Assembly (NCBI GenBank): GCA_963839995.1
Contig: CAWIXH010000015.1
Coordinates: forward strand, 62,001-126,000
Direction: 5' to 3'
From: CAWIUB01 sp963839995
GTDB taxonomy: Bacteria > Actinomycetota > Actinomycetes > Mycobacteriales > Jatrophihabitantaceae
Length of the DNA stretch: 64,000 bases
Below the pieces are notes generated by a model. It did no database searches. It saw only the letters and a list, made by a program, of their open reading frames with translations, and had not been told where the DNA came from. The position numbers and the translations under genes were made by a program. Positions 34,201 to 42,729 of the stretch are shown one piece after another (the stretch's first letter is position 1; every line of letters begins with the position of its first letter).

Positions 34201-36348
34201 TTAGACATTGGCCAACGCAGGCTGGTCGGGAACGTGCTCGCTCACGCCGATCCGGTTGTGGATCCCACGCAACGGCGCTGGTGCATACCAACTCCGGTCG
34301 CCGAACGCGCGCATGAACGCGGGGACGAGGACGCCGCGTACCAGGGTGGCGTCGATGAGGATCGCCAGTCCGGTGCCGAGCCCGAAGAGTTGGATGAAGC
34401 TGACGTGGCTGGTGCCGAAGGCGAAGAAGCCGACGGCCAGCAGCGCGGCAAGGGTGGACACGATGCGTCCGGTGCGAGCCAGCCCGCCGGTGACCGAGTC
34501 GGCGTTGGGGACGCCGGAATCGTGTAGTTCTTTGATCCGGCTGATGACGAACAGTTCGTAGTCCATCGAGAGCCCGAAGGCGATGCAGAACAGCAGGACC
34601 GGCATCGCGGTATCGGTGGGTCGCGGGGTGAAGCCGAGGACGGACGCGAAGTGACCGTCCTGGAAGATCCACACCATCGCGCCGAGGGTCGCACCGAGGG
34701 TGAGCACGTTGCCGAGCAGCGCACGGATCGGTTGCAGGATGCTGCCGGTGAACAGGAACAGCAGGATGAAGGTGGTCACCACGATCAGCGCCCCGGCTAA
34801 TAGCAGGTGGGAGCTGATCGCATGTTTCGCGTCGATGAGAGTCGCGGTGGTACCGCCGACGAGCACCGCTGTTCCCGCGGGTGCGGACACCGCACGCACG
34901 TGCCTCACGAGGTCCTGCGCTGCGCCCGAGGCTGAGTCCAGTCCGGTGCTCAGGCTCACCCGCTGGGAGGTTGGCTGACCGGCACTGGCACTGCCGACGC
35001 TGATGTCGGCTCGTTGCACCCCGCTCAGGTGACTGAGCTGTTGGGTATAGCTCTGCAGCTCAGGCTGGGGAAGGGCGGGGGTGATCAGCACGTCGATGAC
35101 GTCGGGGGTGGTCGCGAAGTCGTTGCGCAGGACGTCACCGACCTGGTGACCCGCCGCGCTGGTGGGCAGGACGCGCTCGTCCGGGGTCCCGAAAGTGACC
35201 GACAGCAGCGGTGTCGCGAGGAACAGCAGCACCGCGATAACCGGGAGCGCAGCCACGACGGGGCGGCGCATCACACCGGCAGCCAGGCGCCCCCAGAACG
35301 GCGCTTCAACGCTGCGCATTGGGCGGATCCCGCGGATCCGTCCGGAATTCACCCGCCCGCCGAGGACCGCGAGCAAGGCCGGCAACACGAGTAGCGCGCT
35401 GGCCGCAGAGAAGATCGTGACGCCGACCCCGGCGTAGGCGAACGACTTCAGGAAGTAGACCGGGAACACCAGCATCGCCGACAACGCGGCCGCGACGGCG
35501 AACGCCGAGAACGCGATCGTGCGCCCCGCGGTGGCCATCGTGCGGGCTACCGCATCGCCGACATCGACACCCTTGGCCAACTCCTCACGGAACCGGCTGA
35601 CCATCAGCAGCGCATAGTCCATACCCAAACCCAGTCCCAGCCCGGTCGCGAGGTTGATCGCGAAGACGCTGACGCTCGTGACGTGCGTGAGCAGATCCAG
35701 CCCCGCGAACGTGGCGAAGATCGCGAGAAACCCAATTGCCAGCGGCAGCAGAGCCGCGACCAGGCTGCCGAACACGATAATCATCAGGATCACGGTGATC
35801 GGGACGGCGATGCTCTCTGCCACCGCAAGATCCTTGCCGACCTGGCCGGCGACGTCCGTGCCCTGGGCACCACCGATGCGCACCGTCGCGTCCGGTCCGT
35901 CCAGGTGGGCGTAGTCGCTCAGCAGGGCCTTGGCGTTCGTATCAGCGGTCTGCTCGTCGCCGACCACATTGGCCAGGACCAGCCCGTCGGTGCCATCGCG
36001 CGACCGCAGTCCGGCCGCGTGTGTGCTCCAGTACGACGTGACACCACGCAACCTGGCATCCGCGCTCAACCGGCGCGCCAGCGCCTGGCCCGTGGCGGAC
36101 ACGGCGGTGCCGTCGACCGTCCCGGTCCGCGCGTGCACCAGGAAGATCATGTCCGGCTCACCGCCGAACTTCTGGTCCAGCAGCACCTTCGCCTGACTCG
36201 AGGCCGACGACGGATCATCGAACCCACCGCTGAGCAACCGGGAGAACGCACCGACCCCGAGGACAGCCGAGAGCACGAGCGCAACGACACCCACCGCGAG
36301 GACCAGCCGAGCGCGGGTGACGATCTGCAGACCCAGTCGATAGAACAC
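34201..36348 (-). CDS. MMPL-family exporter
   Basis: About 715 residues from GTG 36346-36348, behind GAGGGAG. It has the RND/MMPL topology: one membrane segment, a periplasmic loop, five segments, then the same again. The conserved region GLGLGLGMDYALLMVSRFREEL appears in the first half and AFGLSMDYELFVISRIKEL in the second, each with the proton-relay Asp-Tyr pair. It is like ActII-3 and actinobacterial lipid or metabolite exporters. A longer GTG start at 36390 lies within the operator and is less likely. It heads the operon with the methyltransferase and PLP enzyme. Confidence 0.92.
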   Translation of the reverse strand: MFYRLGLQIVTRARLVLAVGVVALVLSAVLGVGAFSRLLSGGFDDPSSASSQAKVLLDQKFGGEPDMIFLVHARTGTVDGTAVSATGQALARRLSADARLRGVTSYWSTHAAGLRSRDGTDGLVLANVVGDEQTADTNAKALLSDYAHLDGPDATVRIGGAQGTDVAGQVGKDLAVAESIAVPITVILMIIVFGSLVAALLPLAIGFLAIFATFAGLDLLTHVTSVSVFAINLATGLGLGLGMDYALLMVSRFREELAKGVDVGDAVARTMATAGRTIAFSAFAVAAALSAMLVFPVYFLKSFAYAGVGVTIFSAASALLVLPALLAVLGGRVNSGRIRGIRPMRSVEAPFWGRLAAGVMRRPVVAALPVIAVLLFLATPLLSVTFGTPDERVLPTSAAGHQVGDVLRNDFATTPDVIDVLITPALPQPELQSYTQQLSHLSGVQRADISVGSASAGQPTSQRVSLSTGLDSASGAAQDLVRHVRAVSAPAGTAVLVGGTTATLIDAKHAISSHLLLAGALIVVTTFILLFLFTGSILQPIRALLGNVLTLGATLGAMVWIFQDGHFASVLGFTPRPTDTAMPVLLFCIAFGLSMDYELFVISRIKELHDSGVPNADSVTGGLARTGRIVSTLAALLAVGFFAFGTSHVSFIQLFGLGTGLAILIDATLVRGVLVPAFMRAFGDRSWYAPAPLRGIHNRIGVSEHVPDQPALANV

Positions 36349-36366
36349 GGCGAACTCCCTCGCTTG

Positions 36367-36411
36367 ATGTTGACACCGTAAACTTCCCACAGGAAGTGGA
36401 CGATGTCAACA
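36367..36411. promoter_or_regulatory. TetR operator between MMPL gene and broken tetR
   Basis: ATGTTGACACCGTAAACTT (36367-36385) matches the MFS/tetR operator at 23478 in 16 of 19 positions. TGTTGACA here is answered by TGTCAACA at 36404-36411, with the inner inverted pair TTCC/GGAA. The site covers the divergent promoters. Confidence 0.7.
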
Positions 36412-36844
36412 TTGGGTATCGTGACCGCAGCGGACGCGGGTAGGCAGCCGCCCTACCACCACGGCAACCTGCGCCACGCCCTGGTGCAGGCGGGCACCGA
36501 GCTCGCCCGAGAAGGTGGCCCGTCGGCGATCGTGTTGCGCTAGGCGGCGCGACGTGTCGGTGTCTCACCGAACGCGGCGTACCGGCATTTCAGCGCGCTG
36601 CCGGATCTGGTCGAGGCCGTGGCCTTCGACGCCCTGTCCGCATTGGCGCGTTCGATAGAGGCCGAGCTGGCCAAATGTCGGCCCACCGGTGACGCAGGCC
36701 GCGACGCCATCGCCCGCCTGGACGCAGTCGGGCGCGGCTACGTTCACTTCGCCCTCAGCGAGCCAGGACTGTTCGCCACCGCGTTGGCGCCCCGCAAGAC
36801 GACCGCTCATACCGGGGACGCGCCGGTTCGCCCCGGCGAAATTG

Positions 36845-38231
36845 GGTTCTTGTGACCGATCCGTGGGTGGGATCATGCGGCGATGCGGCCGGGTAGCGGT
36901 GGGCACAGCCCACCGAGGTCGAGCATGGCGAGGGAGACAAGGGCTTCGGGTGAGCGGAACCCGAACGCGATTCGGGTCAGTAGCCGCAGCTTGGTGTTGA
37001 CGCTTTCGACCCGGGCGTTCGACAAGGCGTGGGTCAGCGCCGCGTTGATGCCCGCGCGGTGTTCGCGGATCGAGCGGGCCAGTTTGACGAAGGCTGGGAG
37101 TTGAGATCGGGAGGCCCATTTCAGCCACCCGTCGAGCAGGGTCATCCCGTCGGTGCCCTTGAGCGCGAACACCTGGCGGAGCTGCTCCTTCAGCAGGTAC
37201 GCCCGGAACAGTGGTGCGTTGGTCTTGGCGATCCCGGCCAGTGTCGCGGTCTGCCGCTCGGTGAGGTCATCGGGGTTCTTCCACAACGCGAAACGGGCGT
37301 TCTTCAGCTCCTTGGCGAGGGTCTTCTGCCCGCCCCTGCGGGCCGCGTTCCACACCTCACGGCGGACCTCGTCGAGGGCCTTGGCCGCCCAGGCCACGAT
37401 ATGGAACGGGTCCAAGCACAGCTCGGCGTTGGGGCACCGGTCCGCGACGACGTTCGCGATCCACTCGGCGGCATCGGCGCTGACCAAGCTGATCCGGGCG
37501 CAGCGCTGCTCGCCGAGCTTGTCGAAGAACTTCTCCAGCGTCTTCTGGTCCCGGCCCGGGTGGGCCCACAGCAGCACGCCGCTGTCGTGGTCCACGATGA
37601 CCGTGAGGTACTTGTGGCCGCGTTTGTAACTGATCTCGTCGATCCCGATCCGGCGCAGGTTCGCGAACCGGTCGGTCTCGGCCTCAGCGTCGGCGACGAC
37701 CCGGGTGATGATCGACCCGACGGTCCGCCAGGCGATCCGCAACAGATCGCGCACCGCGGACTTCGAGCAGTGCGTCACCAGCCACGCGGCGGTGTCGTCG
37801 AAGGCGTAGGTGTGCCCGGCACCGTGCCGCGCCCACGGCACCTGCGCCGCGACCACCCCATGCTCGGCGCAGCGCACCCGTGGCGAGTCGGCCTCCAAGA
37901 AGGCCCGGATCAGCCCGAGGTCCAGGGTCCGCCAACGCCGGCGGCCCTCACCCGGGTCATAACCCCGGCAAAGCTTCCCGCACCGACCACACCGGCGCTT
38001 GGCAGCCTTCCGGGGCCGCACCGATACCACGACGGCCTGCTCAACCTCATCGAACTCGACGCCCTCCACGACGACCTTGACCAACCCCAGCAGCCCAGCC
38101 CATAACCTGGTAGAACGCACGCCGTTCCTCTCACCCGCGATTCCAGCTTTCGACAGCAGGAACCGTAGGCGGGGAACGGCGTGTGCCGCGCCCGGGTCTC
38201 CCCAGGCACCCACGGATCGGTCACAAGAGCC
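36845..38231 (-). mobile_element. ISL3-type insertion sequence, copy 2
   Basis: 1387 bp with the same ends as copy 1. The target duplication is CGAAATTG at 36837-36844 and 38232-38239. The different duplication shows an independent insertion. It has the same orientation as copy 1, 7.4 kb away, and interrupts a tetR gene. Confidence 0.95.
36873..38120 (-). CDS. ISL3-family transposase, copy 2
   Basis: 415 residues from GTG 38118-38120. The translation is identical to copy 1, with zinc finger, HTH and DDE residues intact. Identity suggests very recent transposition. The frame stays open upstream into the disrupted tetR, but those residues are antisense to it. Confidence 0.96.
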   Translation of the reverse strand: MRSTRLWAGLLGLVKVVVEGVEFDEVEQAVVVSVRPRKAAKRRCGRCGKLCRGYDPGEGRRRWRTLDLGLIRAFLEADSPRVRCAEHGVVAAQVPWARHGAGHTYAFDDTAAWLVTHCSKSAVRDLLRIAWRTVGSIITRVVADAEAETDRFANLRRIGIDEISYKRGHKYLTVIVDHDSGVLLWAHPGRDQKTLEKFFDKLGEQRCARISLVSADAAEWIANVVADRCPNAELCLDPFHIVAWAAKALDEVRREVWNAARRGGQKTLAKELKNARFALWKNPDDLTERQTATLAGIAKTNAPLFRAYLLKEQLRQVFALKGTDGMTLLDGWLKWASRSQLPAFVKLARSIREHRAGINAALTHALSNARVESVNTKLRLLTRIAFGFRSPEALVSLAMLDLGGLCPPLPGRIAA

Positions 38232-38514
38232 CGAAATTGCCGCCCACTCAGCAGATGATTTACGCGGCGCGGGCGACTCCGGCCTGAGGCCGGGCGAACT
38301 GCTCGAGCAGGCCCTCGACGGCATGCTGGACGCCGGAGTACTCGATGCGGCAGATCGCAACATCGCCGCCACAAACGCCTGGGCCGCCGTGCACGGTCTG
38401 TCGGGACTGCTTCTCGGCCCCATGGCCGGACAGGCGCACTCAGCACGTGAAGCGCTTATCGACGCGTTCCTCGACCTGGTCGGCCGAGGTCTGATCACGC
38501 GCAGGACCATCTAG

Positions 38515-38757
38515 ACCAGCCAGACCCATCGAGCAGATACTTCTCGGCCCCGCCTAGACGCCCTGAGCTGCGGCTTACATAGACCGGGCGCGATAGTTCT
38601 ATTGGGCCTGATTGCATTCGGCTCGGTCGTCCTAGCGGAGTTCGGGGGTGATCGGCGGCGTTCTTCTCTGCTCCGGGCCGTTGATCTTCCGTCTTCGGCA
38701 TAGCGAGCACAGGAAATGGGGCAGCGCGGTCCGTTTGGATCGTGCCAGCATGGCGCA
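38515..38757. other. intergenic region
   Basis: No gene or clear terminator seen after the tetR remnant. AGGAA at 38711 precedes an alternative ATG (38716) for the next gene. Confidence 0.35.
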
Positions 38758-39228
38758 GTGACGCAGATCAGTTCAGGCCGCCTGCGGACCGCAAGGGCCG
38801 AGGACTGCGCCGAGCTTCTGCGCCTTTGGGCCCTTTTGTTTGACGAGGGCGGCACCACGTCCGAGGAGCCGTGGAAGGGCCACGCACCTGAGTGGTTCAC
38901 ACGGTATGTCGACGACACTCGCAATGCCCGGTTCCCTGTTATCGAGGTAGATGGCGAGCTCGTAGCCACGGCCATCGGCACCCTGGAGATCGGCGTTCCC
39001 AGCCCTCAGTGCGTCCGGGGGCGCACTGTGCGCCTCGCGAACGTCATCACCCTGCCCGAGCATCGCGGCCAAGGTCACGGAACGATGCTCGTGCTCGACG
39101 TCGTGGCTTGGGCCCGATCCATTGCTGCCGACCGCGTCGACCTGAGCGCCACTCCCACAGGGCAACGCATCTACGAGAGGCTCGGCTTCACCGTGACCTC
39201 AGCCCCTCGCATGAAGCTCGTTCTGTAA
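38758..39228 (+). CDS. GNAT-family N-acetyltransferase
   Basis: 156 residues from GTG 38758. GNAT features include LRTARAEDCAELLRLWALLF, VANVITLPEHRGQGHGTMLV (acetyl-CoA loop R-G-Q-G-H-G) and ATPTGQRIYERLGFTVTS. The substrate is unknown. An ATG at 38716 in the same frame with AGGAA upstream would add 14 residues. Confidence 0.85.
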   Translation: MTQISSGRLRTARAEDCAELLRLWALLFDEGGTTSEEPWKGHAPEWFTRYVDDTRNARFPVIEVDGELVATAIGTLEIGVPSPQCVRGRTVRLANVITLPEHRGQGHGTMLVLDVVAWARSIAADRVDLSATPTGQRIYERLGFTVTSAPRMKLVL

Positions 39229-39344
39229 AGGCACGCAGCGGCGATCCAGCAACCACCTCCACTCGGCATAGCGTGCGGATTGTCGGCCCCCTACTGATTG
39301 CTATGCGCGCGTGGCGATACTCGGCGTCGCGCGCGTAGCGACGG

Positions 39345-39737
39345 CTACGCGCTCGTGCTCAGCGCGGCGCGTGCCCGGGCCAGGACCTCGGTCAGCGCGC
39401 GGGCGGCAGCGTCGGCATCGTCGATGTCGTCCCAGATCGGGCCGCTCAGCGCGGCCGATTTGGCCAGAACGTGTTCCAACAGCGCCTGCCCATCGGCGGT
39501 CGGGGCGTCGCTGGCGACGAGCTGTCGTCGTTCCAGGGTTGTGACGAGCTCGTCGGCGTCGTCGAATTGGGCTCGGTCGGCGACGCGGTCGCGCAACGGT
39601 GTTCCGTCCGACTGATCGGCTAGCCGCAGTGCGACCCAGAGCCGCTCGTCGATGCCGGTGCCGGCCAGTGCCTGGCGCAAGAGTGCCTGCAGTGTCTTCT
39701 CGGTCTGGCCGATCAGTTGTGGGCCGAAGCTGGTCAC
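39345..39737 (-). CDS. MarR-like winged-helix protein
   Basis: 130 residues from the ATG at 39737, near the shared operator region. It has a MarR-like core without the full wing: LWVALRLADQSDGTPLRDRV, then FDDADELVTTLERRQLVASD, TADGQALLEHVLAKSAAL and a final helix. It is divergent from a clear MarR gene with two palindromes between them. It may be a regulator partner or an effector controlled by that gene. Confidence 0.6.
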   Translation of the reverse strand: MTSFGPQLIGQTEKTLQALLRQALAGTGIDERLWVALRLADQSDGTPLRDRVADRAQFDDADELVTTLERRQLVASDAPTADGQALLEHVLAKSAALSGPIWDDIDDADAAARALTEVLARARAALSTSA

Positions 39738-39750
39738 CTACGCTCCTCAA

Positions 39751-39798
39751 ATCGTTGGTGCTGCCAACGATACATGAACTCGTTGGTTTGTCCAACGA
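39751..39798. promoter_or_regulatory. two MarR-type operators between divergent genes
   Basis: ATCGTTGGtgctgCCAACGAT (39751-39771, here written with its 5-base spacer) is a perfect 8-bp palindrome. TCGTTGG-tttgt-CCAACGA (39780-39798) repeats it with 7-bp arms and the same spacer. Centres are 28 bp apart, so dimers could bind on nearly one face of the helix. Confidence 0.8.
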
Positions 39799-39816
39799 TT
39801 GCGTTAGAGTGGCTAA

Positions 39817-40254
39817 GTGGCCACGAACCGGATCGAACGCGTGCCGACCCGGCTGCTGTCCCGCGCGAACGCCCGCGCCCAGGCGATCCGCGTCGAGGCG
39901 TTCGCGGCGGCCGGCTCGAACGGGTATGTGTCGCGGCTACTGGCCTCGCTGGCCGACGAGGGCGTCGCCTCCCAGGCCGAGCTGAGCAGACGCACCGGAA
40001 TCGACCCGTCCGACGTGGTGGCTGCCGTCAATGACCTGGAAGCACGCCGATTCGTCACCCGGAAGCGAGACCCCCACGACGCTCGCCGCAACGTGGTCAC
40101 ACTGACCCCGGCCGGCCGGACCGAACTGGCACGTCTTGACGCGGTCGTCGCCGCCATCCAGGAGCGATTTCTCGCCCCGCTGCGCGAGTCGGAGCGCCGG
40201 CACCTGCAGCGAATCCTTGCCAAACTTGCCGCCGACAACGATTCGCCGGCGTAG
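39817..40254 (+). CDS. MarR-family transcriptional regulator
   Basis: 145 residues from GTG 39817. The winged helix-turn-helix is clear: SRLLASLADEGVASQAELSR, RTGIDPSDVVAAVNDLEARR and FVTRKRDPHDARRNVVTLTP (wing with D-x-R). C-terminal helices should form the dimer. It probably represses itself and the divergent gene through the two operators upstream. Confidence 0.88.
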   Translation: MATNRIERVPTRLLSRANARAQAIRVEAFAAAGSNGYVSRLLASLADEGVASQAELSRRTGIDPSDVVAAVNDLEARRFVTRKRDPHDARRNVVTLTPAGRTELARLDAVVAAIQERFLAPLRESERRHLQRILAKLAADNDSPA

Positions 40255-40498
40255 CCAGCACGGTGCGGCCGTTCTCCCAGAACGATCGATCTGGACGCAT
40301 AACGCGCGCTTGCTCGGCTCCTGCCGGCTGTTACCGGAACGACGGTTATCTGAAGCGATCGCGCGCGGCCGCTTCCCGTACAATTCGTCACAGAGTGTGA
40401 CTGCGCCGGTCATCGTCCGGAAGCCGATCACGGCCTGCGCCGGCTTGTACCGAACGACTGATGTGGCGACATCGCGCTGGTGCGGACGCTTACCGGGA

Positions 40499-41944
40499 CT
40501 AGCCGGCGCCATCGCGGCTGCGGGGTCCTCCGCCGTTGCCTCCGCGGTTCTTCGGTGTGGGTGCGTTGGCGTGGGGGCGTGCTGGGCCGCTGGCGGCCCG
40601 TCGGGCTCCGCGAGCTCGCGCCTGCCGCGCAGCGTCGCTCGGGCTTCGCCCTCCCGGACGGCTGCCGGACGTTCCTCCCGGCCGCACCCGCTGGGCTGCG
40701 CGGCGCGCCGCGGCGATGACCCCGCGCCCGCCCCCGACGCCGCCCTGCTGGTCACGCCGGACCCGGGCGCGGCCAGCGCCGGTGACCCGGCCCAGAGCGC
40801 TGCGGTTGCCGTGACCGTCATGGCCACGGGTCTGGTTGCGGGCGCTGGCCAGCCCGCTGCGGCCGTGGTGGGCCGAGGAGGCGATCTGCCCGACCAGCAA
40901 CCCGTCAGCGAAGGCCACCAGGTACATGACGCCCAGCGGTGAGAGGACCGCGAAGGCCATGACAACGACGCCGCTGATGGCGCTGACTTCGACGTCGAGG
41001 CCCTTTGTGTCGCCGACGAGCATCGACTCGCCGAGGGTGAACGTGCCGATGATCGCGAGTTTGCTCAGTAGCAGCACGAACAGGATCTCCGAGGCCCGCT
41101 TGACCATGCCGTTCGTCAAGCCGCCGCCGAGACCGCCGGCGTAGACCGGGATGAACAACGAGATCACGAAGATGCCGAGCCGACGCACGATCAGCGCGAT
41201 GAACAGCAGCAGCGAGAACACCAGGTACAGCACCGCGACGAGGATCGCGCCGACCGCGCCGACCTGGTCGGGCAGGCCCTTGATCGTCTTCTGAGTACCG
41301 TCGGCGATGCTCTTACCTCCGGTCACGGCCGCGCACCAGTCGTCGATACCCGCGCTGATCATCATGATCAGCGACAGCGCCGCGAACGACGTCAGCACCC
41401 CGAGCAGCGTCGCGGCGACCGCGGTGAGCATCTGGGTCGGGTTGCGGCGCAGCGCCGCCGCCGTGCACTGCACGATCATGATCGCCAAGCCCATCAGAAA
41501 CCCGCCGACCATCATGTGTTCGTAGTTGCTCTTGAACCAGGCCACGTTGAAGTCGATGCCCAGCCCCGTGTCGGCGTAGCCGAGGATGCCGTGCACGAAG
41601 TTGGCGACGAAACCGCAGATGGCTTGTGCGAGCTGGTCGAGGAACCCGTTGAACGCATCCTCGACCGCGTGCTTGACCGGGCCGAAGATGTCGAAGGCCT
41701 GAGCTGGTGGCGCGGTGAGCATGTTGACGCCGAGCACGCCGGCGACGACGGCCACGACCACGCCCAGCCGCCGCGCCGAACGGCGCAGGCCTCCGCCGCG
41801 AGTTCGGATCGCCGTCAGACGCGAGGCCCGGTCGAGGACACCGCGGATCAGCTCGCGTTCCTCGCTGGTGAGCTCGGGGCCGAGCAGCAGCCGTCGCAAC
41901 GCGGCGACGGGACTTGTCGGAGCGGCGACGGACGGCGTGGTCAT
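40499..41944 (-). CDS. VirB6/TrbL-like conjugal membrane protein
   Basis: 481 residues. A signal-like segment (VVAVVAGVLGVNMLTAPPAQA) is followed by at least five membrane helices between residues 145 and 360, and then a long Arg/Gly/Ala-rich, probably disordered tail of 120 residues. Topology and the VMAFAVLSPLGVMYLVAFAD region are like actinobacterial TrbL/VirB6 proteins that form the inner-membrane channel of type IV secretion. It is last in a leftward operon with a VirB8-like gene directly upstream (2-bp gap). Confidence 0.65.
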   Translation of the reverse strand: MTTPSVAAPTSPVAALRRLLLGPELTSEERELIRGVLDRASRLTAIRTRGGGLRRSARRLGVVVAVVAGVLGVNMLTAPPAQAFDIFGPVKHAVEDAFNGFLDQLAQAICGFVANFVHGILGYADTGLGIDFNVAWFKSNYEHMMVGGFLMGLAIMIVQCTAAALRRNPTQMLTAVAATLLGVLTSFAALSLIMMISAGIDDWCAAVTGGKSIADGTQKTIKGLPDQVGAVGAILVAVLYLVFSLLLFIALIVRRLGIFVISLFIPVYAGGLGGGLTNGMVKRASEILFVLLLSKLAIIGTFTLGESMLVGDTKGLDVEVSAISGVVVMAFAVLSPLGVMYLVAFADGLLVGQIASSAHHGRSGLASARNQTRGHDGHGNRSALGRVTGAGRARVRRDQQGGVGGGRGVIAAARRAAQRVRPGGTSGSRPGGRSPSDAARQARARGARRAASGPARPHANAPTPKNRGGNGGGPRSRDGAG

Positions 41945-41946
41945 GC

Positions 41947-42729
41947 TCAGATCCCCTCACCGATCGGGAACGGCAGGTAGCCCTCGGCGGCGACGGTGGC
42001 CAGCTCCGGGCCGTTGTTCTCGACCAGGTGGGACCAGTTCGACATGCGCCAGTCGCCGTGCTGCCAGACCAGCTGCACCTGGTCCACCTCGTAGAAGGTC
42101 TCACCGGAGGCGGCCGAGTCACTCGGCGCGCTGGCGACCCCTTGGCCGCCGGCGACGTACACGTCGATCGTCGCGGCGGCGGCGGTCACTGATTCGACCC
42201 GGTAACCCTGCGGGTGGCCGTAGGCGATCACACCGTCGGACTGCAGGGTCGCGACCCCGAGCCGCTGCGCCAGCGCGGCGTCCTCCGTGGCGAGGTCCCC
42301 GGCCATCCGCTCGGCGTCGGCTTGGCTGGCCGCGATCGTGGACAGCACCGCCAGCTCGCGGGCGTGGGTTCGGTTGGTCTGCACGTAGAGGCTGGCGGTG
42401 TAGTTGCCGGAGGCCGCGATGGCACCGGCCTGGTCGTGGCGGTAGCCGACGATGACGCCGGCGCTGTTGCGGCGCAGCGGCCCGCGTGACGCCGCGGCCG
42501 GAGGGGTGCTCGAGGGCGGCTGTGCGGATGGGGCACCAGTCGTGATCGGTGGCGCAGCGGGCCGCGTTTGCGCAGGCGGCTTGCCCGGGTCCGCAGCAGC
42601 GCCGGCTCCGCCGTGGCTGGCGTAGCCGATCAGGAAGGCCAGGCACAGCGCCGCTACCGCGGCCGCGATGACCACCACGGTGCGGCGCGGCGCTCGACCC
42701 GCCGTGTGGTAGTCGTAGTAGCCGTCCAT
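41947..42729 (-). CDS. VirB8-like membrane protein with NTF2-type extracytoplasmic domain
   Basis: 260 residues from ATG 42727-42729, overlapping the upstream stop by one base. It has a short cytoplasmic start, one membrane helix (TVVVIAAAVAALCLAFLIGY), a Pro/Ala linker and a C-terminal alpha+beta domain (SGETFYEVDQVQLVWQHGDW) typical of VirB8/TcpC-like conjugation proteins. It probably links the channel proteins at the membrane. Assignment rests on topology, the final domain and the VirB6-like neighbour. Confidence 0.55.
   Translation of the reverse strand: MDGYYDYHTAGRAPRRTVVVIAAAVAALCLAFLIGYASHGGAGAAADPGKPPAQTRPAAPPITTGAPSAQPPSSTPPAAASRGPLRRNSAGVIVGYRHDQAGAIAASGNYTASLYVQTNRTHARELAVLSTIAASQADAERMAGDLATEDAALAQRLGVATLQSDGVIAYGHPQGYRVESVTAAAATIDVYVAGGQGVASAPSDSAASGETFYEVDQVQLVWQHGDWRMSNWSHLVENNGPELATVAAEGYLPFPIGEGI

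Larger units (their letters stand above)
36403..38514 (+). pseudogene. tetR-type repressor, amber codon plus IS insertion
   Basis: From ATG 36403 (or GTG 36421) the frame reads YHHGNLRHALVQAGTELARE, then meets TAG at 36541-36543 where relatives have a sense codon (VLR-stop-AARRVGVSPNAAYRHFS). The C-terminal domain is cut by the ISL3 copy at 36845-38231 and resumes after it (SADDLRGAG, then ATNAWAAVHGLSGLLLGPMA) to TAG 38514. Without the IS it would be a normal repressor of about 210 residues. Loss of it should leave the divergent MMPL operon unrepressed, unless the TetR at 22774 acts on both operators. Confidence 0.9.

Noticed and set aside
28027..38231. Composite transposon formed by the two ISL3 copies
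   Set aside because: Each copy has its own complete 8-bp target duplication, so they inserted separately.
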